Position numbers and translations under genes: made by a program
DNA from: Pseudocercospora fijiensis CIRAD86
Taxonomy: Eukaryota; Ascomycota; Dothideomycetes; Mycosphaerellales; Mycosphaerellaceae
NCBI RefSeq assembly: GCF_000340215.1
Contig: NW_006921541.1
Coordinates: 1,895,527 to 1,959,526 of the forward strand
Reading direction: 5' to 3'
DNA length: 64,000 nucleotides
The notes under the pieces: generated by a model
The model's input: the letters and a program-made list of their open reading frames with translations, nothing else
What the model was told of the DNA's origin: nothing
The model's database searches: none
Part shown: positions 32,836 to 44,643 of the stretch, in pieces
Layout of the letters: each line of letters begins with the position of its first letter
How positions within the stretch are numbered: position 1 is the first letter of the stretch

Positions 32836-34734
32836 AGTCGCATCAGGGCGAGGGAAGCTTTGGCGTTCGCTCAAATTTGAACCACGTCACATCATGACAC
32901 ACTCATGCCTGAACAGCTGACCGATTGTTGGCTACTGGCTAAATATTCGAAACCCTATGGAATGGCTGCAAATCTGAGTAGCCGGCTCAGTGATGTTCGG
33001 ACCGCTCTCGCTGAAAGTACAAAAGGTCGTTTTTTCTACATGGCAGGGCACCGACAGGGGTGTGCGAAGATCGGCGACCGAAAAGTCGCAAAAACTGGAT
33101 TGATTTCAGCAATCGAAAACCTAATGCAAACGGCCTGCTTCGACTGGACTGGTGCCTTGGCGCCACGTAAAATACGATTTTGTTCGATTCCAGACTCCAG
33201 TTGTAAGTTGTAACTTGTAACATTTCCGACGCTTTTTAGCGGAACCTTTACGGGGGAATTCTGGAAGCGGAATGACGGTGGAAACATCAGTATTCTGCGC
33301 ACTGAGACGAGGACACGAATTTTTCTTCGAGATACCATGATTTTTGAAAGGTGTTGTGGATTACGGGTAATCTAAGCACGAGACGGCAGCTGCAGGCATG
33401 GGAGATCTTGGGAGATCTTGGAGGATTTGAAAACCGAGATCTGGAGGCCTAGGCGGAAAAGCACACAAACTGGGGATTTGAGCTTGAGAGACCTGGAAGC
33501 TCGGTGTGAAGAGATGAGAAAATTATTAGTGATCGGTGTAGTCAGTCCGCTTAGCAACAAGAGACTCTCCACTACCCAAACTATGATCGCCCATCATCTT
33601 CTCGTACCCATCCCTAGACCACAAGACAAATACTCAAATAACTTCTCGGCACGCGCCAGACCGAGCAGTGTAAAGCATGACATCTTCACGCCGGTACGCG
33701 AAGTTTCGTCGTGCGTGAAGGCTATTACCTACCTCATAAGGCTGGACCTTCGGTATAGAGTCGTACCTCGCCATCGCGCGAGCTGACCAGACCAGACAAT
33801 TTTGTGATTCAGTCAGCTAATACACAAGGGCTATATCACCACTCTGCGAAGTTTGACAAGGAACCTGACTTTCCCTTTTTATTTTGTGCGGTTGCTTACA
33901 TAGTTGTCAGAAATGCCAATGGTGTGGGTTGGACGGTTGTCAGTTCATAGTCCCTTCAAAACAGAAAAACAGCCACAACCGAAAGTTTCGTAGGTGTACT
34001 GTATGTACCTGAAATTTTTATACGGGTATTGACCGTATCTCGTGGTCGTAATAAAGCGGACGTCAGAGGGACAATTTTTGGCATTTGCGCGATCGAAAGT
34101 GGAAAGAGATGAGACTCATTTTGATGGAGGCAGGGCAGGGATTTGCGGTGGTGCCACTACTGGAATAGGAAGTTGCGTTCTTTTGATGCTATCCTGGGAT
34201 TTTCTTTTTGTGATAATGTGACAGGGGAGGTGGGTTGGGGTTGTAGGCCGGAATGTTGGTTGTGATGAGGATCTTGTTGTGTTCGTGGAGATTTACTGGA
34301 GTAGGTAGGGTTTCGAGCGTCTGTTGTGGTAAGGCTTGCTTGGTAGTCGTGAGGACGATTTTCTCGAGTGCCGAGATCTGCCGAAGAAATTGGCTGTGGA
34401 CAATGGGAGATCCAGCTTCGCGAGAGGTTGTTGAAGCAGCGACCATGCTGGCTGCGGAAATCGAACGTCTTCGTAGGTCGTGTCATTGTTGATACCGAGA
34501 TTGGCAGCAGATGGAGGTCGGACACACGTCGAAATATGGAAAGTGGTCAGTAAGCAGAATTGTGTGCAAGTACCGTTGCCAGCGTTGTGGAGATGTCCTC
34601 AAGTCCTCAGCGATGTTGATATATATTTTTCCCGATGCTCGCTACTGCTATCACTTCAATAATCAACAGTTTCACATATCAAGACGTCGTGCTCGCCAGA
34701 GAAAATCGTTTGAGTCAGAACACCACCGATCAAA
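32836..34734. other. 1.9-kb intergenic region
   Basis: No supported gene. A minus-strand frame of 122 codons at 34157-34525 and another of 85 codons at 34189-34446 overlap in different phases and neither has a recognisable motif. T-rich and A-rich runs near 33880-34080 could be promoter sequence. Confidence 0.4.
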
Positions 34735-35259
34735 ATGTCCGGAAATCGACAGAACAAGCGCGCCCAAGGCAAAGAGGCTGTCAGACTGGCAGCCACCAGA
34801 AATCGCCAGGGAGACGGCATCGACAGGAACAGGTTGCAATTATCCAAAAAGCAATGGGGCACGATTATTTTCCTGCTCCTTTTGTTCGCAGGTTCTATCT
34901 TCGAAGTCGTTCTAAGACTATCAGACGCTCTTGGGCCATGGGTCGGGCCTATGGCATTCATTTCGGTAGCTGGAACCGCCGCGTTCTTTGCGTGGCAAGG
35001 AAAGCGCAGAGACTTGCAATCCCGCCTCCAGATCAGACCCGGCAAAGAAATCAAGGCAGAGTGGCAATGGCCAAACCAGTCTGCTCGTGAGGATGGGGTC
35101 CTTAGAAAACCACGGGACCAGAAGAGAGCGGACCGAGAAATTAGAAAGGCGAGCCCAAATGCAAAGAAGGATGACGGGCGCAGGGACAGTGTTCTTGCAG
35201 AAGGCGAGCCGAAGCGCGAGCAGGAGCCAGAATCAATCCTGACCAACAGTAACCTGTGA
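34735..35259 (+). CDS. Small hypothetical membrane protein (two TM segments)
   Basis: 174 residues starting in a good context (CAAAATGTCC). The N-terminal 40 residues are basic and polar. Two hydrophobic segments follow at about 43-62 (GTIIFLLLLFAGSIFEVVL) and 66-87 (GPWVGPMAFISVAGTAAFFA). A long, strongly charged tail (KRADREIRKASPNAKKDDGR) completes it. Two-helix hairpins with charged tails occur in several organelle membrane proteins, but I recognise no family. Confidence 0.5.
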   Translation: MSGNRQNKRAQGKEAVRLAATRNRQGDGIDRNRLQLSKKQWGTIIFLLLLFAGSIFEVVLRLSDALGPWVGPMAFISVAGTAAFFAWQGKRRDLQSRLQIRPGKEIKAEWQWPNQSAREDGVLRKPRDQKRADREIRKASPNAKKDDGRRDSVLAEGEPKREQEPESILTNSNL

Positions 35260-36200
35260 AGGGTGGCGGACAGTTCTCGATTGCATGGCAGAATCTCTGG
35301 GAGGATCTGGAAGCATGGACCGGTATGGCTCAATGACCGCGAAAAAGTTTGCGAAGCTCTTAAGTGGCGCAGAATGTACGGAGCGAGTTGCAGCTCCTAA
35401 TCCTAAGGTTGCAATCTCGTTGCACGGTTATCTCGAAGTGTCGAGCAAGTCTCCGAGAAGGCTTATGGGCATCCGCTCCGATTTGCTGAGAGTCCATGGC
35501 CGCTGAAGCTCACCAAGTAATCTTCCATGTAGGTAGAATCGACCTAGAGAGTTTCTGAGGTCAACAGAAATGTGTCTCCATGACATATTCCACGTCGCGT
35601 GGATTGTAAACACGTGCGAATGTGTAAGTGTGGCATATTGGAGCCACTCCAAGTCGAAGGCCCCGTGAAGGGCTGCTGCGGACGAAGCTGCGGCCGGAGC
35701 TGGCCTCATTTGGCAGAAGCACTTCTGTATCATTTCGTCAATGGTGGCGCAAAAAATCTCATACTTCTGGTTCGCCGATTGTGAGGAAGCCTGTTCTTTG
35801 AGCGTCCGACAGCAATAGATACTCTGATCACCAATTCCGGACGAAGCTCACTCCGTGGCGCACTCCTGAGGTAGTGCTGTCGTCTCCGACACTGACGCCT
35901 CAGCCTCCCTCAGTCGTGAATTTCCGGCTGCAGTCATGGCTTGTCCACAAGGTAGAACCATCATTAGCTCTTACCCGTCTACCCATGAGCATCGCGCGCT
36001 TTCGTCCTTGAATTTCGCGTGCCTTCCACGTCAGTTAGACCGTCAGTGAATGACACAGCGATGCATGTGAAACGGTCGCACGTGTCGCTTGCGTCACTTC
36101 TGCGCATTCATAAATCCAGCCTCACTTCGAAATAATGTTTCCGAAAACATAGCCATCCAAACCACTGCCATCCGCCGCCACCACCACCACCACCACCACC
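35260..36200. other. Intergenic, ends in CAC/CCA tract before next start
   Basis: 940 bp without a supported gene. A (CAC)n-type run at about 36173-36200 runs right up to the next ATG, so the 5' leader is low-complexity. Confidence 0.4.
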
Positions 36201-36736
36201 ATGGATCCACTCGAGAAGGCTCTCGTTATCGCACTGCTGCTGACACTCGCAATCATCACAGCCCTCACGCTCCTCGCCGGAGTGCCAGAATCGCATCTGC
36301 AGCGCATACTCGCAGAGCGACCAAAGATCAACGTAAGTGAGAATGAGCCATTCACCTTTCGTTCCAACAGCGCGACTGACCGCAGCTCCACTCTACACTG
36401 TGGTCCACGCATCTCACGTCGCGTCTGGCGCTCGCAGAAAGCATATGTGGCACGGAGCGACCATTTCTTGAAGCACTCTTCTGACCTCGATTTCAGGCTC
36501 CCAAAATCAATCAAGACCCTCTCGCAGCACATACACACGACTCTGCCGAGGACCAGAAAGCCAGACGTTCCGCAAACATCGCCAAGATTCGAGAAGAATG
36601 GGCCGCCAAGAAACACAAGATGTACCAGCGCTTGAAGACAGCGTACGAGATGTACGACCCCAGCACGGACTCAGAGGCAGACAGGATTGAGGCTGAGTGG
36701 GATCAGATACCGAAGCAGAATGTATCTTTCGAATGA
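36201..36736 (+). CDS. Small single-pass membrane protein, 123 residues (2 exons)
   Basis: Exon 1 36201-36332 and exon 2 36497-36736 with a 164-nt intron (GTAAGT, branch TTCTGACC, acceptor TTTCAG). Residues of about 6-28 are a strong hydrophobic anchor (ALVIALLLTLAIITALTLLA). The rest is a charged helical region (REEWAAKKHKMYQRLKTAYE) and an acidic end (DPSTDSEADRIEAEWDQIP). The anchor-plus-cytosolic-helix form is seen in small ER or mitochondrial proteins. No family recognised. Without splicing the frame runs 144 codons but loses the helical pattern, so I prefer the spliced model. Confidence 0.6.
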
Positions 36737-36971
36737 GCCAGAGACGATGCCACAGTAAGGGAAGCAGGAATAGGAGCGATGAGAACAGGAGTCCATCAAC
36801 GCTCGCTCCGTGGGCAAGGCACTACAAAGCAATCGAGTCGCCTAGGTATTCTCGCAGACGAAATCGGTGGAGTTGCAGCGGAGCAAAGATGTGTCCTCAG
36901 GAACGGGCAATGAAGATTCTGGCTAGCAATGGAGGGTTTGCATAGCATCCGGCGGTCGCTCGCAAATATGG

Positions 36972-37587
36972 TCATAGGGGGTTCGGCCTAGGATTCAACA
37001 AGTTCTCTCTCACATCCTCCTCACTCTCCTTTACCATCTCCATCGCGATATACGTGCACACCCCAGATCTTCTCGACAGCCCAGCTGTGCCCTGCAACAC
37101 TGATCGGTCCTCCTCTCCACAGTGGTAGCACCTGACTCCGATCTTTCCTCCTTCGTTCCAGTTCCCGAAATACTGTGCCCTGTTTGAACCCTTCCACATC
37201 ACCACCTCTCAACAATCCCGTGTTCACATCTGCCGCCAAACTCCACAGTCCAACAGCTTCCACAACGCCCACGACCCCAAGCCTCTCCCTCGCCAATCCA
37301 GCAATCTCACTGCAAGTATACCCTTTCTTTTCATCCACATCCAATCCCTCTAACGGAGTCGTCTTCCACGACACGCTGGGGACATGAATCTGCAAGCTGA
37401 AGAACCCATTATTCTTCAAGAAGAGATGTCGACCAATAGCCACAGCCAATGCGACAGGAAAGTCCAGGCCAAGCGCAAGATTTCCAGCTATGGAGTCCTG
37501 GAGTCGGATTGTTTGTGAGTCGTGGGGATTGCGGTTCGAGTAGAAGGAAAGGAGGCGGTGGAAGGGCGGGACGTTCGAGGAAGCCAT
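36972..37587 (-). CDS. Hypothetical protein, C-terminus depends on a 55-nt intron
   Basis: Start MASSNVPPFHRLLSFYSNRN at 37587. Unspliced, the frame runs 188 codons to 37021. A candidate intron 37173-37227 (GTGAAC ... GGCACAG, 55 nt, typical length here) switches to a frame ending at 36972. That yields 186 residues with a better-looking C-terminus (YFGNWNEGGKIGVRCYHCGE, then GVCTYIAMEMVKESEEDVRE). The Cys pair CYHC could bind metal or be incidental. I prefer the spliced model on sequence character only. No family recognised. Confidence 0.5.
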
Positions 37588-38150
37588 GACAGGCTATATT
37601 CTAACGTGCGAGGAGGGACGGCAGGGTTGGCATACAATTTTGATCAGTGCTTCCACGGTCGTTGACATCACGATGTTGATAGAGAGCGTACTGACATCTC
37701 AGCACGGAGGATCTGGTTGGTGCGGAGCTCAGTCCTATTGACATAACAAGGCTTTGCACCGAAAGCAACCACGACTTGCACACGGGTTACACTAACTGCC
37801 GACATCCCGGCTAAATAGGTGACCAACTATGGCCTAACTACGCGTGTAAAGATGCTTGCAGATTACTATGTGATTGCAGCTGTACGACGTGGAAGCAGCA
37901 CGCGTTAAACAACGAAAGACTAATCGCATAGCGAAATGAAGAGAAAGTGCAAGCGTCGGAGACAAATGAGTGCGTATATTCTATTGAATTTCGTTTCGAT
38001 AGTGCACAGCTCCTGCCCTCTCAGGACGTCGCTGAAGTTGCAATTGCAAGGTGCTCTTTGGCTCCCGAACCTCAATCCACCAAACACCCACACCCACACC
38101 CACGATCACCTCTCCCAAGACCGCTTACAACCACCATAAGAGATTCGACC
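37588..38150. other. Divergent intergenic region
   Basis: 560 bp between divergent starts at 37587 and 38151. It includes CCACAC-type simple sequence near 38085-38105. No gene seen. Confidence 0.4.
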
Positions 38151-38819
38151 ATGCAGTCTACCACCCCACTCTCCCAAGGCTTGCTCGACCTTCCGGCTGA
38201 AATACGAATCATCATCTACTCCTTCCTCCTCATTTGCCGTAGCAACAGCCACGTCTCCATCTATCACAACTCCACGCTTACCCGGAATTACACCAGCCAC
38301 ATTACCGGTCTCAGTCGCAGCATTGCCATCCTCCGCGTCTGCAAGTTGATTCAAAAGGAAGCAGCGCCCGTGCTCTATGGCAGCAACAAATTTGTGTTCT
38401 GCTCCATGTTCTTTCCCAATTTCTTGGCGCAGATTGGCATCAAGTCGGTATCGCTTCTGCGCGAAGTCGAGCTAAATTGCATCATATATCAGGAAGGGCT
38501 CGGTCGTGGTGCCCGCATGCTTGGCTCAGCCGTGTCGATGAAGAAGTTGACGTTGGGAAACGACTTGTGGTCGCCTGAACGTCCAAAACTCATGGCATAT
38601 ACACTGTGGCCAATGGTGAAGAGTCTCGATGCTGCGCGGAAGTCGAAGTCGTGCCCGACGCAAACTCAGACCGACGTTCTGGAAATCTTGGAATTTGTGC
38701 AGCAGGTCTTCTCGGAGGATCAATTGCGACTACCAAAGGAACAGGCGAGAGACGAGGCTGTCAACTTTACCAGTCAAGTCAGGGAGATTCTACGAGAGAA
38801 TCTGCTCCTCGGCGCTTAG
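38151..38819 (+). CDS. F-box-like / fungal 2EXR-type protein
   Basis: 222 residues, intronless. The N-terminus carries the motif LLDLPAEIRIIIYSFLL, typical of fungal F-box-like proteins of the expanded 2EXR kind. It is followed by ILRVCKLIQKEAAPVLYGSN, the usual second conserved block (recurring as CR.I..EA..LLY). The remainder is variable. Such proteins are numerous in plant-associated ascomycetes and mostly uncharacterised; some act as SCF ubiquitin-ligase receptors. An in-frame ATG-less extension exists upstream; I chose the ATG just before the motif. Confidence 0.75.
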   Translation: MQSTTPLSQGLLDLPAEIRIIIYSFLLICRSNSHVSIYHNSTLTRNYTSHITGLSRSIAILRVCKLIQKEAAPVLYGSNKFVFCSMFFPNFLAQIGIKSVSLLREVELNCIIYQEGLGRGARMLGSAVSMKKLTLGNDLWSPERPKLMAYTLWPMVKSLDAARKSKSCPTQTQTDVLEILEFVQQVFSEDQLRLPKEQARDEAVNFTSQVREILRENLLLGA

Positions 38820-39435
38820 CCGCAGCTGCAGTACTGTATTGTTGAAGCCGGAACAAGCCACCGCACAAATCAACGTCCTGCGTTCGATCAGGCTTAATTA
38901 TCATGGAGAGCAGCTCAGACTCAGGACTTGGCAGGCTCGAGAGATGAGTTAGCGCTGAAATGTTTTGGCTGTTCTGCTCTTCGTATTGCGGCCTCGGGGG
39001 ATGAGGCGCTGCCTCACTCATCTACATGGCTCTCAATTTACAACTGCATTCTACGCCGGACAATTATTCAATGCTGTGCCAGATTCTCACGTGGCATTCC
39101 TAGCAGCTGGAGCACAAAGTTGCGCAAACTTGCTCAAGGCTGAATCCTTCAGGCTCTGCTAGCCAAGAACAGCTTAGCTCGTGATATTTGCCTACCTTCT
39201 CTGCAGACACTCCACAGGCCAGACTCTTCTAAAACGTTCTCAAGCACGCGAGGCATTGCGCTAACGTTACGCCTTCCAATCCTTGACCACAATGTGCGCT
39301 GCTTATTAACCCTTCAAATCTTCTTGGAGATGCAACCCTGGCTCCGTTCTTAGCTCTTTCCTGTTGAACCACCAGCGGAAGACCAGCCCGAGTGAACCAG
39401 ATTGATTCGCGAAGACTATCGAGAAATCGAGTACT
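38820..39435. other. Intergenic, ferric reductase promoter side
   Basis: 615 bp between co-oriented genes. I see no convincing coding pattern. I did not find a clear GATA pair of the kind used by iron-responsive SreA-type repressors. Confidence 0.35.
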
Positions 39436-41457
39436 ATGGACTCCATGAAGATGGGAACTCCATGGCTGGACAAGCCCTTGTCCGAGACCTACCGAGACTT
39501 CACCTGTCAGTTCAACGACACAGCTTTGTGCGAGTATGAGTCTGGATACTGGAGATTCTGGTGAGCAATGTGCAACGATAAACGCTTCATATTAAACGAT
39601 GCTAATAAACACTACAGGTACGAAGCCGACCATCGTTATGCTCTCCCAACAATCGCTTTCTTCCTCGCCACGATTCTCGTCTTCGCGATAGCAAGCATCT
39701 TCAACCAATTCGCTTCAACCTCCATACACCACAATGCATACATCAGGCAAGCAACAGCCTACTCTCGCTTCCTCAGCTACAAGACCTTCCGAATCTCATC
39801 CCTCAACTGGAACTCAGCACCAATCGGCATCCTCGCCCTAGGCGCGATCGGAGCGATTTATTTCTTCTGCATGACACTCGCCCCAAGACCATACTACTGG
39901 CCCAACACAGAAACGATCAATTTTGGTAGCTCACCGCCAATCGCCACAAGATCGGGCTGGCTATCGTTAGCATGTATGCCATTCGTATTCGCAACAGCAG
40001 GCAAGAGTAATTTCGTCACTGCTGTGACGGGAGTCAGTCATGAGAAGCTACAAGTGTTCCATCGATGGATCTCCTATGCGTTCTTGGTGACTGCGTTGAT
40101 ACATACTTTCCCTTTTATTGTTTATAATATCAAGACTGGGACAATGAAGGAGAGCTGGGATACTTTGGTATTCTACTGGACTGGAGTCGTGGCGCTTATT
40201 GCTCAGGCATGGTTGACTTTTGCGTCTTTTGGACCTTTGAGGTAAGAAACCCGTCCTGAACAGCGAGTGGAAAGGTATGCTGATGGTGAAACAGAACGTT
40301 GTGCTACGAATGGTTCAAGTTCTCGCATTTTGTCGCAGCTTTGGTCTTCGTGCTTTTCCTGTTCTTCCACTGCGATCATACGCTTTCGTCATGGTAAGTT
40401 CTCTCTCTCGCCACACTCACGCCGAAAATAAAGCTAACCTCACCCTCAAAGGGACTACTTCATCGCAACCGGCGTCCTCTTTTCATTATCATGGCTTCAT
40501 CGCCAAATCCGAATCTACTTCCAACACGGCATCAGCCATCGTGCATCCGTCAGCATCGCATCGAACGGCTTCATCTGTGCACGAATCCCCACGCAAGCAT
40601 CTTGGACCGTCGGACAACATTTCTTCATACGATTCATGTCTCTGGGACTACATGCCTGCACGATCCATCCTTTCACCGCATGCTCGCTTCCAACAAGAAC
40701 AAGCTACCTCGCAAAAACGGATTCCGAGCTCGTCTTGTACATCCGACCACGAGGCGGCTTCACAAGCAGACTTGCCCGGCACGCAGAAGCTCATCCCAAC
40801 AGTCCCATCAGAGTCCTCCTGGACGGACCATACGGAGGTGTCGATATGCAGAGACTCGTCACAGGCCAGCGTCAATTGATCGTAGCGGGAGGCTCAGGTG
40901 CTGGTTGGCTCTTGCCGATGATCAGTGCTTTCCTTAGAAGACAAGAACTTTCTGGCCCAGATGTCGTGCCCTCAAGTGCCAAAGTTGTGCTTGCGACACG
41001 AGATCTCGCTACATGCTCGTGGTTTGAAGAGACTGTTCGAGAACTTCTGGCCTCGGAGGAAGGAAAGTTACCAGCAAATCTTGAAGTCGAGGTGTACTAT
41101 ACCGGTTCCGAAGCGGCGGTAGAAACTGGTCAGCTCCTGCACAGCACTGAGAAGCCAGAGAAAGCTGAAAACGTCCAGCGAACCCTCGAGCGGGGAGATT
41201 CTGGGTCTGATTCCTCTGATTCTCGACCGATGGATATTTCAGGTATCAAGCACTTTCAAGCGAGACCTGACCTGCGAGCCATGATTCGGGCAGAAGCGAC
41301 CTCGTCAAGTCTAACGGATGAGCTTGGCGTCTTCGTTTGCGGTCCTTTGAGTATGCAGAGTGATGTCTCGAATGCGGTTGCGCAGGAGCAGTTGCCGGTT
41401 ATGAAGAATGGGGCCAAGAGTATTTATCTTCACATGGAGCACTTTTCTTGGGCTTGA
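39436..41457 (+). CDS. Ferric reductase transmembrane component (FRE family)
   Basis: Four exons (39436-39560, 39618-40241, 40295-40393, 40452-41457) with introns of 57, 53 and 58 nt, all interrupting a codon after its second base, give 617 residues. Heme ligands follow the bis-heme pattern: His190/His204 (FHRWISYAFLVTALIHTF) and His261/His275 (SHF ... FHCDH), each pair 14 residues apart, in two helices of the ferric-reductase domain. The flavin part has GQHFFIRF and HPFTACS (His355). The NADPH part has GGSGAGW at 429-435, LLDGPYGG before it, and VFVCGPLSMQ near the end. The protein should move electrons from cytosolic NADPH across the plasma membrane to Fe(III) or Cu(II). A Ser/Asp-rich insertion (SGSDSSDSR) lies in the NADPH domain. 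Likely iron-regulated, but no operator seen. Confidence 0.93.
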
Positions 41458-42256
41458 TCGCTTCGTAGAGTGGAGTAAGAACTACGAACTTTATGGGTCC
41501 GTGTTTTCCAGTACGCTGATGCCAAGTATGACGATGGTATGGTATTGCTGCTGCGATCCTAAACGTTGAGTAGCTTCGTCTAGAGTCGTTGCTAGAGGGT
41601 GTGGTACGCATTCGAGGAGAGCTTCCGTGGACATGCTGCTGAAGGCCGAATTTGAGTTCGTGCCAGTATTGGTGCGAGAGCGAATCCTATCGTGCTGCTA
41701 TCAAGCGTCTCGCCGAAAGGATCAATCATGAATCCCTCGGATCCCTCAAACCCCTCGAATCCCTCGCCAGCTTCGATGAAGGCCAAAGCATCGTTCGCAC
41801 CAGTAAAAGCCCTAGACAAGAATATTCCTCTTCTTCCTCCGCTCTTCGCCAAGGTCAGCGCTGACTGCTTCGGAATTGCTCTCAAAAATTTCAGATCAGG
41901 CGACCTCGGATCCGGAGGAAGGTCGTCGAGCTACGAACCAGTTACGAGAAGCAATGATGACCAAGATCAAGAATATTGCAACGACCCAGATATAAAGCTT
42001 TGCCCAATAAGCGCAGTATTCGTCTCTCTGGGGTTGTCGCATCGTGCTTCTGGGGACGAACATGTTGTGTGATGGCATCGATGGCAGGGGTGCTTGTTGG
42101 GATTCGCTACATCTATTCTATGGCATCTCACCAGTAGTAGGAAGTCTTCTGCATCGCGGAAGATTCAGAAGAGGTTCGCTTGGAGGAAGAAGTGTTCTTC
42201 ATCATCAAACCCGAAGCCGGAAGGTCCGGATGCTTACATGTCGGGTGTGTAGAGGT
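41458..42256. other. Unassigned region left of the foldback element
   Basis: 800 bp of normal host composition. Frames at 41692-42072 plus (126 codons, with an NPSDPSNPSNPSP run) and 41592-41885 minus overlap, and neither is convincing. The frame at 42044-42267 plus is interrupted by the foldback element (see findings). Confidence 0.35.
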
Positions 42257-42267
42257 TCCTCGGATGG
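42257..42267 (+). repeat. Target-site duplication of the foldback element (left)
   Basis: TCCTCGGATGG, found again exactly at 44633-44643. Confidence 0.85.
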
Positions 42268-42282
42268 GGGGACTCAGAAATC

Positions 42283-42313
42283 CTGACCACCGAAATCACC
42301 GACCTGACCACCG
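42283..42313 (+). repeat. Left terminal inverted repeat of the foldback element
   Basis: 31 bp containing CTGACCACCG twice; pairs with 44589-44619. Confidence 0.8.
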
Positions 42314-44588
42314 AATTGACCAATCGGATAGAGCCGTAGTAGTCCGTACGGTGGGCCGTGCGTAGCCTCGGCTTAAGTTAGCCCTACTTGCCGAAAGTTA
42401 ATCGGAATCGACTAGGAATCGAATAGGAATCGAATAGGAATCGAATAGGAATCGAATAGGAATCGAATAGAAATCGAATAGGAATCGAATAGGAATCGAA
42501 TAGGAATCGAATAGGAATCGGATAGGAATCGAAAAGGAATAGGAAAGGAATAAGAAAGGAATAGGAAAGGAATAGGAAAGGAATAAAAGATAAAGTAGAT
42601 TTCTATAGCTTTAGATAACTTTAATAACTAAAAAACTTATAAATCTAAAACTAGATACGGCTAGTAAGTATAAAAGTAGAAGTATATGTAAGTTAAGGCC
42701 TAGCGCTATAATTTTATAAGCTATAACTAAGTAAATAAATTACTTTAATAAGACTCTTAAAGAATTCTAGTACAATTTAATTAGAAGTTATATAGAAACT
42801 AAATAGGTCTAGAAGGCAAATATAGTCCTAGCTTTACTTCTAACTAGATACTACTAGAGTAGTTCTAGGTAGAACTAAGTAGTATATCTAATTCTAGGTA
42901 TAATAATATCTAGTAGTGTTTTCATATAGGTATATATCTAGTATATAGGGCTATATTATTAGTAATCTATATTCGTTTGTTATAGGAGTATATTTTAGTA
43001 CTATCTATATCCTACTTATATTCTAATTAAACTCGCTACTAGAATTAGTGCTATTATTAAAGTAGATTTTTCTTCTAATTAAACTAAGTCTTATTATTTT
43101 AATATAATAATATTTTCTATATAGGTAAGCTATTTAGTTATTTCATTTAGTACTTAGCTAAGTTTTTCTAAAATTCTATATAAATCCTTTCTAAATTCTT
43201 TCTATTCTGTTTTCTTTATATTCTATTCGTATTAGCTACTATAATTATTTTTTATTATCTAAATAGTTAATAGTCTCTAAGTCTAGTTAGAGAAAGTCTT
43301 AGTAATTAACTAATATAATTTTTAAATATAGCTAATCTACTAGCTAATTAGTTATTTTAGTATTTAGCTAAACTATTTCTAAAATTCTATCCGAATCCTA
43401 TCCGAATCCTATCCGATTCCTATCCGATTCCTATCCGATTCCTATCCGATTCCTATCCGATTCCTATCTAATTCCTTTCTAAAATCTTTCTAAGTCCTTT
43501 CTATATTCTATTTTAATCCTAGTTAAATTCTTTTCGAGTCCTATTAAATTAAATCCTATTCGAATCTAATTCGAATCCTATTTATTTAGATTTCATTTAG
43601 ATTTAATTTAGATTTAATTAAGTTCTATTTGAATTTTATTTAATTTCTATCTAAATCTACCCCTAAAACTCTTAAACTCCTTTATATTTTTAAAATTATA
43701 TTCTATTTACTTTCTATTCTATTTATATTCTATTTGTATTCTTAATATTTTCTATTTATATTAGCTACTATAATTATTTTTATTATTTTAATAGTATTTT
43801 ATAGTCTCTAAGTCTAATTAGAGAGAATCTTAGTAATTAGCTAATATAATTTTAAAATATAGCTAATTTAGTAGTTAGCTAAACTATAATTTAACTATTT
43901 CTTAGATTCTATTTAAATTCTATCTAATTCCTATCCGATTCCTATCCGATTCCTATCCGATTCCTATCCGATTCCTATCCGATTCCTATCCGATTCCTAT
44001 CCGATTCCTATCCGATTCCTATCCGATTCCTATCCGATTCCTATCTAATTCCTATCTAATTCCTATCCGATTCCTATCCGATTCCTATCCGATTCCTATC
44101 TAATTCCTATCCGATTCCTATCCGATTCCTATCCGATTCCTATCCGATTCCTAGCTAATCCCTATCTAATTCCTATCCGATTTCTATTTTATTCCTATCC
44201 GCTTTCTATCTAATTATTATCTAATTCCTTTCTAAATTGTTTTTTAAGAGTACTATATTAATTCTATTTAAATTGTATTTAATTCCTATTTAATTCCTAT
44301 CTAAATCCTTTCCGAATCCTTTCTTAATCCTTTCCGAATCCTTCCCGAATCCTTTCCGAATCCTTTCCGAATCCTTTCCGAATCCTTTCCGAATCCTTTC
44401 CGAATCCTTTTAAAAAATCTTTACCCTATAGTAATTATTATAGAAGTAAAAAAATAAAAGATTATTTATTTCTTATTGAAATTTCATTTAAATTCTATTA
44501 AAAATATAATAAACTTACTCAATGGTTTCGCATTCCAATTAGCTTAACCTCGGCTAACCCCCTGTCATTTTAGAGTTCCTGACCACCG

Positions 44589-44619
44589 CGGTGGTCAGCT
44601 CGGCGATTTTGGTGGTCAG
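44589..44619 (-). repeat. Right terminal inverted repeat of the foldback element
   Basis: Reverse complement matches the left repeat at 28 of 31 positions. Confidence 0.8.
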
Positions 44620-44632
44620 ACCGGCGCTGCGC

Positions 44633-44643
44633 TCCTCGGATGG
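44633..44643 (+). repeat. Target-site duplication of the foldback element (right)
   Basis: Exact copy of the 11 bp at 42257-42267. Confidence 0.85.

Larger units (their letters stand above)
42268..44632. mobile_element. Non-autonomous Mutator-like foldback element with inverted 11-bp arrays
   Basis: 2365 bp flanked by an exact 11-bp duplication. Subterminal inverted repeats of 31 bp (42283-42313 and 44589-44619) match at 28 of 31 positions and contain two copies of CTGACCACC each. Next to the right repeat is a perfect 16-bp palindrome (44581-44596). The interior is very AT-rich and has no coding frame. It is dominated by arrays of an 11-bp unit: TAGGAATCGAA-type on the left (about 42404-42535), and its inverted form, CCTATCCGATT-type, at about 43388-43480 and 43920-44210. 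A related CCTTTCCGAAT-type array lies at 44302-44412. Duplications of 8-11 bp plus terminal inverted repeats are typical of the Mutator superfamily. With no transposase it must rely on another element. Confidence 0.75.

Noticed and set aside
42404..44412. CRISPR-like array
   Set aside because: The 11-bp units are directly adjacent without unique spacers, lie in a eukaryotic genome and belong to an inverted foldback element.
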